Shown here one piece after another: positions 1-11,600 of a DNA stretch of 64,000 nt. Under the pieces are notes generated by a model that saw nothing but the letters and a program-made list of their open reading frames with translations, was not told where the DNA came from and made no database searches. The position numbers and the translations under genes are program-made. Every line of letters starts with the position of its first letter. Position 1 is the stretch's first letter. Origin of the DNA: Pagrus major (lineage: Eukaryota; Chordata; Actinopteri; Spariformes; Sparidae); the NCBI RefSeq assembly GCF_040436345.1, contig NC_133223.1:5535847-5599846 (forward strand), read 5' to 3'.

Positions 1-54
1 TTTGGCGCTCTAAATCCCCCAAAATCTGTACTTTGCTTGTGATTTGGTTTTCAT

Positions 55-365
55 TTGGAGTCGTTTTTCTAGCCACCTGACAAATACAGGTCCAATGTTC
101 ACTTACCTTGGGAAAAATATCTGGTGCATCACTCATTAGCTAGTTGCTAAGTTTGTCTGTGTGCCTGCCATTTGGTGTTGTGTGGGTAGTGCACAGTAGG
201 TTTATCAGAGCCTTATGGAACATCTGGAGAGAACACTGATTAGAGGTATGAAATTGGACCAAAATGGTAAAGTTGTGGGCTGCAAAACCAAAACAATAAG
301 CTGAAAGACACTAAAACCCTCTGGAGAGCTTAGGGGACCTGCAGACTTGGGTGATAATTTGCTGT
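55..365 (+). repeat. Dispersed repeat family A, copy 1
   Basis: This piece contains 'ctagccacctgacaaatac' followed by 'aaagttgtgggctgcaaaac' and 'aagctgaaagac'. Recognisable versions of the same ordered blocks recur at about 28,461, 32,340 and 43,390 on this strand, and reversed near 30,016 and 33,390. I could not assign the family to a named transposon class. Boundaries are approximate. Confidence 0.55.
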
Positions 366-1770
366 CTTTTTGCCACTTTTATCGACACCCTTTGGTTAAA
401 CAAAAAGTTTGTGTTCAGCCAGATTATGGTGTGATAAATAAATAAATGTTATGGTGTCTCTTCCTCTTGTTTACCAGTGCTATGGCTCAAATTTAAACAC
501 TTTTTGGAACTCTGGCCTTCCTTTAAGATTACGCCCAAATCAGTGTTGACTTTGGTTGGATTACTGGGAAATCTTCTCTCTACTGGGAGTATTTCCGTTA
601 CGTGAATTGAACTGGTAACGGGGAAATCCTGAAGTGGAATATTTTTTTGTAGTTATTATCTGAACTGAACTGAATTTCTTTAAACAATTTTGTGTTCACT
701 GAAATCTTATCATTACCTTTGAAAAACACACTGATGGTTTGTTTAGTTTGTTTAGATTGAGTGATCCACTGCTCAAATAAACATTTTTTATGTTAGTTCA
801 CCTTAAAGTTGCAGAAATAGCATAGAAGAAGACCAGGCAAAACTAAAGAGCTGTAGGCCAATATGCAGACATGCATCCTCTCTCACACAAACAATAGGCA
901 GAGCAGAGTGTTTGTAGACCTGGCAGTGGCTCGTCAGGACTTGTTGAACAATAAGCCAATGTCAGAGCATCTCCACTTGTTGCACTTGTTAGAGTTTGGT
1001 GAGGATAAAACAACAACCCCCTCACCTCTCATCCCTCTGAATGGCCGAGCAGCAGTGGTGTCATTTGAGGACACTTTCCCAGGGCTGGTACTGTGAGTCA
1101 GCCACAGGCCACTCGTCATGCCGGCCTCCACTGACCAAGATTTGGGAGTGGTGCTCCAGACTCTTCACCACAAACAAAAAGCATTAATTTGATTAGTCTC
1201 ACTTTTTCCTCCTTAAAAATGTCTATACTGAACAAATGAGAGGGAAGTGTTAATACAAAAATAGAAAGAATTGATGGCATGTCTGTGAGTCCAGACAGTG
1301 TGTTGCACAACCGTGACCACTGTGTTGATGATTAGACGGATTGTTTTCCTGTTGATTTCGAGAAGTCTCCGTGACCTCTTTGAGGATCTGGGTTTAATTA
1401 CAGGCTCCACTTCTCTTCCCCACTGTGTCAGTCTGAGGCTGAGTGGCAGCATAATCTGATTGTTGTCATCCACAACTGTCATGTGTGCGTGTTGCACTGA
1501 GGGAGCAGCCACTCCTAGACACACAACAGTGATTTCATTTGTTGTTGACCCAATTTTCTCTTCAGTCTTCACTCCTCACAATTCAGAATTCTGTCTTCAA
1601 TGTTTCTCCATTTGAGCTGCTTAGAAAATGAACTGTAATGGCAGCTTTTGGAAACAATTTGTCCCTTTTATTGCTTTTTCCAAAAGATTTATGACATAAT
1701 AAAATGAAGGCTCTCAAAAATATCTCTGATCATAGTAACTGCCGACCCCCTGAAGCACATGGCTGACATT

Positions 1771-1850
1771 AGGGCTGCAACTAACATTTCTTTTTTACTG
1801 TCAATTATTCAAATGATTATTTTCTCAATGAATTGAGTGATAATGTGTTA
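1771..1850 (+). repeat. Dispersed repeat family B (GGGCTGCAACTAA end)
   Basis: It starts with 'agggctgcaactaac' and continues into AT-rich sequence with imperfect TCAATTATTCAAATGATTA blocks. The same end is at 49,708. Related bodies are at 8,507, 16,116 and 51,640. This is a common short interspersed element in fish genomes as I recall it; the class is uncertain. Confidence 0.5.
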
Positions 1851-2341
1851 ATGTGGTGGGGTTTAAAAAAATCAATGATCTGATTCAAAGCGATCTTTAT
1901 CTGAATGATCTGATGATGTTTCATATTATCTCAAGACTGATTTTTAATAAATGCCTTTTCCCATGGATGCGTGGTACATTGTCTGTATTTAACACCCACC
2001 AAGCACCAAATCGGGCCAGTAAATCTCAGAAGGCAACAAAATGTACCAAAACAGTCATGTAATTATAAACAATGCTGAGAGTCTCAACCACATTTTGGTG
2101 TCATTTACTCACACGCTGCTCTGTGTGTCAGAGTTTGAGAGATAGCACAGGGACTGTTTCTTATTTTCCTTTGTTGAAATCCATATGCCTACATCTGTCT
2201 TTATTACTTGCTTGTTCTTTCACACCAGCACTTTTAATAATTAGATGCTAAAATCATTACAATATCCCATTAATTTTTCTAGAGGCAGATTTTAATCACC
2301 AAAACCATTTAATTCAATTCTTAATGTAAACATTAATATTT

Positions 2342-2530
2342 ACCTCCACAGAGGAGGTGATGTTTTCAGCCCTGTCCGTTTGTTGGTCGGTTGGTTTGTC
2401 AGCAGGATGAGGCTACACAAAAACTACTGGATAGATTTCCATGAAACTTGGATGGAGGATGGGTCTCAGCCCAGAATAGACCTCATTAACTTTTGGTGCT
2501 GATCCAGATAAAGGGGACAGATGCAGAAAT
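2342..2530 (+). repeat. Dispersed repeat family C
   Basis: It begins 'acctccacagaggaggtgat', then 'tgtccgtttgttggtcgg', 'cagcaggatgaggc' and 'acaaaaactactgg'. The middle blocks recur at 51,050-51,170. The layout matches a widespread teleost repeat that I know by pattern only. Confidence 0.5.
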
Positions 2531-5475
2531 GTCTTCTCACTTTCATTAACAATGCCTTTTTCAACATTTTGGTTAATTTCTCATTGGTTAATGCATGAAT
2601 CCTGATGAAGATGTATTTAGGAGTGAGAACAACTTGACGTGGATCCTACATTCGTTGAGCTATGATTAAGTATTTAAGGGTAGTTTAAAAATTGGAGTGA
2701 ATGAGGGTGATCGAATTTGATAGTGAATTAATGGGGACTGAGGTATGCACTCTGCATAGGGCTATTCTAGATTTAATAATGCGCCAGGGTAGAGGGTTCC
2801 TTTTACAATTTACAGTATTAGTTCTCAGCAAAATTGACAAAATTACCAATTGTAAAAGCAAATTGGTATTGTGACTGAAATATCCTTGACCGAATCAATG
2901 TTGAATCAAAATAGAATCTATTCAGGGAGTCAGTGGTGACACCCAGATCTCATTGTATTGTCTATAAAATGTCAGAAACTAGTGAAACATTCCCTTCACA
3001 AATTCCTGAAGCCGGAGGTCACATCTTCAAAATGCTTGTTTTGTACAGGAGGAGTCCGAAATCCCAAACTGTGATATTAAACCCCATGGTTTAACATCAC
3101 ATACGACAAAGACAAGCACCAAGTCATCACAGTTAAAGAGCTGAAACCAGGGAATGTTAAGCATGTTCTGTGATAAATGATTACAAGGATTAAGTGTTTG
3201 TTTATAAGTCAAGCTGATTGATTGACTAATTGTTAATGTTCAGCCTCTGAAAATAAGTCGAGGAATGCTCCTATATCACTGTGTGCTTTTCTCGAGGGAT
3301 CTGGGGGGTCTCAGGCTCCATAAGGAAGCCACATGCTGCTTTTTACAACAGGTCAGATCCAGCAGGGAATTCTGTTAGATCCGTTTGCCACAACAGGATC
3401 ATTGCCAGCCACCTTTTGGGGGTCTCAAACTCAGCAGCTGCCCTTGTATGTCTGACACATCACAGCACTGATGTTCTTCCTGCGCTTGTTCTGCATATTT
3501 CCCTCTGATACAGACCATGAATTGTCAGATTTGGCCCGCCTGCAGCCTGTCTTGATAAAGTTCAGCCATCTCCCTTCCATACACTCCTTATCCATCTGAG
3601 ATAGCAGCTTAATGAATGTGGTCTTTGTGGAGGGTCTTTGAACCAACTAGTGTGAAATAAGCTTGTCAAGTAATGCTTCCTTGGTTACAGCTGCTGTCCT
3701 CCCTCCATCAAGGATTCCTCTTGTCTTCGAGTGGCCTGTGGTAGAGAGAGAGCGCTCACATAGATGGCTGAGACAAATCAGAGCTTAAACATGACCCCAT
3801 CGGACACAGCGCTCTCCCTGAGTCTCGCCTCCTGTTGGATTTATTCCAGTGGCGATAAGAAGCTAATGAGCATGGTACAAAAGAGGCTGCTCACTGCTGG
3901 TAGTAGATGTGGATTAGGTCAGCGCTGTAAAGCTCCAGCTGCTCCAGTTGTTCACTGTTGCAAAGGAGGATCAAACTGTTCTCTTAGGGAAAAGGAAACT
4001 GTGAGCTTGACTCTTTTTGTGCATGTGTGTCCACATTATGTCACACTGGAGCAATGAGTTTTATGTCCAAGTTTGTTTTTTTCTTCAACAAAGGCATTTT
4101 AAGGAAAACCAAAGATGATTATTGGCTTCAGATGATCACAGCTGAGGAGAACAGACGCACTGATACAGAGGACACTGACACTTGTTTCTGATTACAGATA
4201 TGTAGATACGCCTTTCTTCATGGCACTTGTTGCTTGCAGAATCTTGTCCTACATTAGATGGTCAAAAGTATCTGGACACCCTCATCCATCAAATAAATCT
4301 TAATGCTATTGTATATAGTGATATTTTTAAACAGGGTGTTGGAAGGCCTTTTTGTCAAAATGATTCCTGGTCAATAAAGAATAGGGTTTCCCTGTTCAGT
4401 GTGGAAGAGTTTGACCTCAGAACCTGAAGCATTGACGGCCAGCCAGTGTTGGACCTCCTTGGTGCGATACTTTATTATTTTAAAATGCTTTATTTGTGGT
4501 GATGAATCTTCTAACTCCGATTTCAACCATTATTGCACTGAACGATATATAATATGTAATAATCATGCACTGAAATGTCCAAAAAACGACTATACCTTTG
4601 TTATATATTGTTGAGTTGTGTTCTTACATTATCCCAAATGTTTCCAACAATATTCAAACCAGAGATATCAAAAAGTTAACTCAAGGTAAAGATGCGTTTC
4701 ATTTAGCTGCCTGTCACTATAACTTCCAGGAGAGAGTTAGAGAGTGAGGCATGGAGGCGGCAAACGAGACTAAATGTAACGTGAATAAAACTAAAACATT
4801 AAATCATCTGGGAACATCTGTGCCTGAGTCCTGTCAGATAGATTTTCATCAGCAGTGGTGTTTGTTTAATGTGTTCACCAGCAGTGAAGCGAGTTTGATT
4901 GCAGGATCATTTGTGTTTATGTGCGTTACTCATGTGAGTGTTTATTCGCCCCAAACAGCCAGATTACTTTACTGTACATTGGCTGTGAGCTAGCAAGCAA
5001 CATTTTCACCAAGGCTGTGTTTGTCTGTGTGTTTGAATTCAGGCCAATCACTAAACTCAGCACTCACTTGAGACTGTGATTCTCTTGTCTTTGATTCCCC
5101 TCTCCTCTCTGTAATGTAGCGTTAATAAAGTAAAGCACATTTCCCCTCCAGCTCCAGTCAGCAGTCAACATTACAGAACATAAACACTCGACAATGGAGG
5201 TCACCTCTGTGGATCACTGCTAAAGTCAGGTTGATAAACAGGAGTGAAGATAGATCCACTTTTAATCCCAAACGTTCAAAACTAATCTCTGAGCTCCCCC
5301 TCTGTCGGTGAATGGCTCTGGATCAGTGCAGAATCTGATGTGACTCCGGATGTTTATTCCTCCAGAAGGTCCGGCTCTGGCAGCTGCCCTCTGCTGTATA
5401 TATACAGTATCACATCAGATCTACCTTGTTTAAACAGCGGGGTATTAAAACTCCTGTTTTTCTTCTTTTATCCAG

Positions 5476-5698
5476 GTCATGGAGAGTGTCACTGTGGGGA
5501 GTGTAAATGCCACGCTGGTTACGTCGGAGACAACTGTAACTGCTCCACAGAGACGTCGTCCTGCATTTCAGATGATGGGAAGATGTGCAGCGGGCGAGGC
5601 AACTGTGTGTGTGGCCGCTGTCAGTGCACTGAGCCAGGAGCCTTTGGAGATACCTGTGAAAAGTGCCCCACCTGCCCTGATGCCTGTGGCACTAAAAG
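5476..5698 (+). CDS. itgb5: itgb5 exon: EGF repeats
   Basis: The acceptor is 'ttttatccag' and the donor is 'gtaaag' at 5699. The first two bases complete a glycine codon begun in the previous exon. The product starts [20 protein letters not shown] and continues through [14 protein letters not shown] to [11 protein letters not shown]. The regularly spaced cysteines are the disulphide framework of integrin EGF modules 3 and 4, part of the rigid leg. The exon ends two bases into an Arg codon. Confidence 0.95.
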
Positions 5699-8600
5699 GT
5701 AAAGTCCACTTCATTATATGAGAAGAGTGTTGAAGACTGAAACAAGGTGCAGCAATTTGGCTTCAGGAATCTGCCTCAGTGATGAGACGCAGTCAGCCGA
5801 CCAGGGAAAAGGTCAAACCATCAAACACATCCAGTTAAAACTCTCACATAACTCACTGACTCGTGGACTTATCTGAGCTTTGATGAAGAAGTCATAAGAG
5901 AGTTGTGCAGATACCTAACATGCCATTTGTGACCCGAAGAAATGAAACTGTTGCCCCGCCGTTTGAACTTGCATCGGTCAGAGTGTCAGCTGAGCCTCTT
6001 TGAGGTTTGGGTTATATGGCTATCAGACATCTAGTAAAGAGAATGGTCTCCTGTGAGGACATAATAACTGCTGTGTCCTCTCTACAGGCCTCCTTACATA
6101 CACATGGCTCAAGTTTTCCAAGGCAAAGGCAATCTTTATAGAAGAACCTTTCACCCCTGACCAGACAGGAGTTTAGAGACAGGTCATCAGCTGCGTGTGC
6201 TCCAACTGTATGACCAGTGAGATGGTATTTGAAAGATGAAATGACGCTGAGCAGCAGCCAAAATGTGTGCTCTCTTAGCAAGAGTTGTACATGCCTCTGT
6301 ATTTCACAGGGGTAACAGATTTACTTTTTATTTTACAGTTTTGTTACCTCTGCTGTGGGGTTTGTTTTACTGTAGTATGTTTAATTAACAGGATATCAAA
6401 ATGACAGATTTAACTGAGGTTCCAGGATTTTTAGGATATCATCACATATGGTCCTTTTTTAATCAACAAAACTATTTCCTCTTGAAGAGGACAGAAAAGT
6501 GGGCCAACAAAAAAGGCACTCAGTTCTTTTTGTGTTCACATTGTCAGTTCATTTGAAAGATGACTCCTCTTTAGTTCACACTTTAGTTCCTCTGGAGCTC
6601 AGACCTTTACAGCTTTGGACATTGGTGGTTTTCACTTGGAACAAGATGCTGTTTTTCTCATTTTATCTTTGGTTGCAAAGGAGCCGATTGTGAAACCACC
6701 CTTAAGGGCTTTTTTTGTTTTTTTTATAATTCTGCTCATGGATGTCCTAACGGGTTGTTTTTGCCCCTGATCTTTTAATATTTAATGTGCGTGTGCCAGT
6801 GCCAAGTTTTATGAACTATTTTCTTCCTCCAGTTTGCAGAGACACAGTGCATGTGCAGGCTGCATTAAAATGAGTAAAGCAGTTTATATATGAATTAGTA
6901 AGATACAGAGTGCCTCACAGCTTTTTGTTTGTTTCTGATAATATTTTGTCTAGTGGTCTATAGGATTATACTGTATACACTCAGTTGCCAGTACACACAG
7001 CTAAAACTAATGCAGTGTAATGTAACAGTCCTGATATAAATCCTGCCTTCAGGAACGTTCTAATGTTCAGTTTTTGTTACAGAGGTGTTGCTTTAACTGT
7101 AGGATTATTTAAGAGGCTGCAGTTTGTGTTGCAAATGAACTGTCATTTTATACCAAGTGTTTCAGTTATTTAGCCTACCCTCATGGGGTACCCTCAGTGA
7201 ACTACATCGTCTCACTCAACACACATCACCAACACCAACATGGCTGTCACATTAGCACAGAAAACGTATTTAAAAACGTGAAAATCGCAACAAGTCCAAC
7301 CATATTGACAGCAGCACTTATGTGAAAGGAGAGTCAGTTTTGTGAGCAAGCTTATTCACAGGACCAACTCGACAAGGTTTCAGTTATAGGCTTCGGTGAG
7401 TGTTGAATGAGACGTCACTTAACGTGTCTGTTGGGTGTTAATTATTTTCACAGTCTTATCCATGACTAGTTTTATAACAGACTGCAACTTTCTCATGTTC
7501 AAAAATGATCTTGTAAATTGACATACATCATATGTGTAATTCATGGCACAATCCAAACAGAAAGAAAAAAAAAAAGCCTCTCCCTGATGCAAAGTGAAAC
7601 ATCACTAATTGAATCACTGGCTGCAGTTTATTTGTTCTGTGTGCTGCACGGTTCACCCACTGTTCAGCTGGCTACAGTTCGCTGCAGAGAAACTTCCAGT
7701 GGAGCACAGTGGGGACGTTTTGACAAACCTAAAAGACAACATTAAAATAACAAATTCAGGAGGGTGTGCAGGCCTTGTGTACATTTGTGTTCTCTGTAAG
7801 CTTCCCAGCTCATGACTAAAGACAAAAGAAAGCCCTTTTTATAACATTTGACTTTAAGTTGTACTTCTCTGCTTCAGGGAGTGTATCGAGTGTCGGCTTT
7901 TCAACTCGGGACGACTTGCAGACAACCAGACGTGCCAACGCCTGTGCAAGGATGAAATCATCACCGTGGAGAACCTCAGTGAGTAAACACACACACACAT
8001 GCTCATACATATACTATACCCACGCACACCAGCTGGCTGGCAGAGAAAAGTGTTCACATCTGTGGCATCTGCAACAGTTTCACTTCTCACATTACATTAC
8101 ATACCTCTCCCACTGTCACTTTTTATTAGACTCTGTGTTATCATGGTGGCCTGCCAAAGTACAGTCAGACGTCCAGTCATTTCTAATGTGACACATTTAA
8201 CACCTCTGATAAAGTCAGTACTAACACCATGCTTAAACACTGTCCTCCTAAGAAAAGCTGTAGTTTAAACATTTCCACACTGACAATGGAATAAAACAAA
8301 CATTAAAATCTGTGTCAGTATTTGTCAAAGATGGTTATTTTGTCTTTGCTTAGCGTGAAACACTGCCGTTAGTGGGAGGGAATAACATACTCCGAGCAGA
8401 GCATGGCCTTTAAGAAAAGGGTGATTAATGATTGGTTGAATAAACTGTTTATTCTAATAAAACAAAATATGATGACACGACAGACACAAAACATGATATA
8501 AACTTCAGCTGCAACGATAAGTCGATTAATTTTGCTAATCAATTAATGATTTCAGCCATTTTTCAAACAAAAAAGTCAAAGATTTTTAAGTTCCTAAATT

Positions 8601-11600
8601 AATTTAATTTATGATTTGCTGCTTTTCTTGGTATGATTACCAACAATTTTCATACCATGATATAACCTAAAAAACTGTGTACTGCTGCAACCCCACTCCC
8701 ATAAGTGGAAAAACTGTACATACAGTTTGGGTAAAGTCACTTTAGACATTAGCATCTAGCAACTGGATCTAATATACTGTGTCCAGAGCAGAGTATATTA
8801 GGAGAACTTAACTGGACTTGACTACTACGCTCTGCAACTGGATATTGAACTTCCTCACAAGCAGACCCCAGAGAGTTTGGATTGGCAGTCACACCTCCTC
8901 TACATCAGTGCTCAACACTGGAGCCCCCCGGGGCTGTGTGCTCAGTCTGCTCCTGTTCACACTGTACACCATGACTGCACTCCCAGACATCAGGAGAACT
9001 CTATTATAAAGTATGAGGACGACACCACCGTCATCGGCCACATTATAAACAACAAACAGAGTTCATACCAGGAGGAAATCATGCAGAGTGGTGCACTGAG
9101 AACAATCTACTGCTCAACGACGGCAACACCAAGGAGCTGATTGTTGATTTTAGAAAGAAGGAGGCAAAGACACACACCGCTGTCTACACCAGTGGAGCTG
9201 AGGTGGAGCATGTGACCATTTGAGTCACTAGCATGGTCTCATTAATGCTCAGCTCTCTGTGGTTGTTGGGTCTTTGCTGCTTCACATCTTTTCTTGTTTA
9301 ACACCTCACACACGCCTGTGATTAGTAATGAAAGCACACCAGTGAGCACTGGTAAGTCTGCTCCTGATGTTTATGTTATTATGTGGCAGGTGTCCACAGA
9401 CACCGTCACTCCACACAGCAAGGAAGCAACAGCAACCCCCAGCTCCACCCACTGAACAAACATGTACCTGCCTCTCTCATGCATCATTTAAAAGCAGGAA
9501 GACGGAGTTTGAGGTTTAGCTGTGCAGTCTGAGTCCTTCTGTGTTCATTCTATCTGTAAAGCTTCTTTACATCCCTCGCAGCCTGGAGGGAAACTGTCTG
9601 GAGATGTTTAGGAATGTATTAATAAGTGCACAGTGATTTATGACCTTCATGGCACTGTGCCGCTGCATGGCACTGCACAGAGAAAGAGCAGACTGACGCT
9701 TGCGTGTTTAGTTTGAGAGACTATTATAAGAACGTTCCATATTGGCCCTGCATGGCCCTGGCCCAGATCTGACGTGTTTCATAGCATTCCCTGTTAGTTC
9801 AGCCATCTGACTGGCCTTAATGGACTCCACATGTACATTCCAGATACTTTGTGTATGAAGTAGAGGAGGAGGGGCCAGGGCCGTGTTACCTCACCCTGCC
9901 TCATGAGCTTTTGACTCTTTTTGGGTGATGAAGGCTGACTGAAAACAAGGGCACCCAGAATATCAGCATCTCAATCCCTCAGTTGTGATTTCACAGCAAA
10001 GAAATTCAGGATATTTGAGGATTGTTTTGTCCCTCAGGATGACATTTCTCTTTATCTACCTCATCCTTCCCCTTTCTCTCTCTTTTTGTTCCTGAATCTG
10101 AAGCCATGGATAATATTAGTGATAGTATTATAATGCCCCCTGCCAAACATTAGTAGAAAGTGAGATCCTACAGAATGAAGACCAAATTAGACAAATGTGG
10201 ATAGATCCAGTCAGAATAATATTCTCCCTAAATGAGCATGAAGAGGAAAGAAACTCTAAGGTAATTTAACAAAAACGTGAAAGCAGTGGTGGAAGAAGTA
10301 TTCTGACCTTGTACTTAAGTAAAAGTAGCTATACCACAGTGTAGAAAAACTCTTTTACAAGTAAAAGTCCTGCGTTTTAATTCATGTTTAAGTAAAAGTA
10401 CAAAAGTATTAGTTTCAAAATATAACGTACATTATTATTTGTCTCTGAAGTGTAGTGGAGTAGAAGTTTGAAGTAGCAGAAAATAGAAATAGTCATGTGT
10501 AGGTATCTCAAAGTACAGTGCTTGAGTAAATTTACTTAGTTACTTTTCACCACTGCATTAAACTAAATTTTAATTAAGTGACACATTGTTTAGGAGGCTG
10601 TTCTTCTCTTCTATTGTTGTTGTTTTTTGTTTTTTTCCCATAAGATTTGTTTCAAAGTCGTTTCCTCACCTTTTCTCCACCTACTTTTTCTGATATATGG
10701 CTGTCTAAAGAAAGAAACATGTTTATGTATCTTTCTTTAGACAACTATTTTTGTAGATTGTAGTTCTTCCAACAGAGGATGGATACTGAAGCACGATTCT
10801 TGTTCTGAACTGATTGAAACTCAGTGTGTTCCTCTGTTTTCCCCCTCAGAAACGGACGACCCCGGCGCTGTGCTTTGTCTCTATAAGACAGACAACGATT
10901 GTGTCATGAAGTTCACGTATTCTGAGCACGCCAGCGGACAATCCATCCTCACAGCTCTGAAAGAGCCAGGTCAGTGCTCAACAAATGAGGGATTCTTTCC
11001 TTTCAGCCACACTGGTTTATAGGTCAGAATTTGACACCTGCTGAGAAGCAAGTGCTTTTAGATTGTATTTATGCTGGAAGTGAGCCTGTGAACATCAGTC
11101 CCAACAGTCTCACACTAAAGCTGGCTCTTCATAAATTGATTGCATTGATGGATGCCTGTGTAATGCACTGTCCTTGATGATCATTTGATGATTAGTGCAA
11201 CCTTAATAAACTTTTTCAACTGAGTAAGGAACTTTAAGATGAATATCCACTAAATTACTCAATACACAAAACAGCATTAAAGGATTAAACGATTATTTAT
11301 TCCAACTTGGGACTTAATATAATAGTTTTGACTATAACTCCTCTCAGTTATGGTGAGATTGTTTAAATCTGGCAGCATCGCTGAATACAAGTCTGATTAA
11401 CTGCTTGTTTTAAGATTAACACTTAAATGTACAAGTTGGTTGGTTTGTGCGTCTCCAAATGTAGCTGCTATTTTGGTTCATGTAGGTGCAGCAGCACTAA
11501 AAGCAGAAGAGGGTGGGCGAAGTGAAACATAAATTAGAGGGTGTGATGGTTAATAAATATGCTCTCAGCCAATCACAGTGATGTATAATGATAACAGGTC

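Larger units (their letters stand above)
1..5475 (+). other. itgb5: itgb5 intron (partial), no exon seen
   Basis: This stretch precedes the first recognisable integrin exon. The exon at 5476 begins in mid-codon after a pyrimidine-rich acceptor, so at least one exon must lie upstream. I looked for the Cys-rich EGF exon expected next upstream and saw no CxCxxG-type coding run here. The short open frames (for example 863-1096 and 3764-4057) have no family resemblance. Three dispersed repeat pieces are annotated separately (55-365, 1771-1850, 2342-2530). The rest looks like unique AT-rich intron. Confidence 0.6.
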
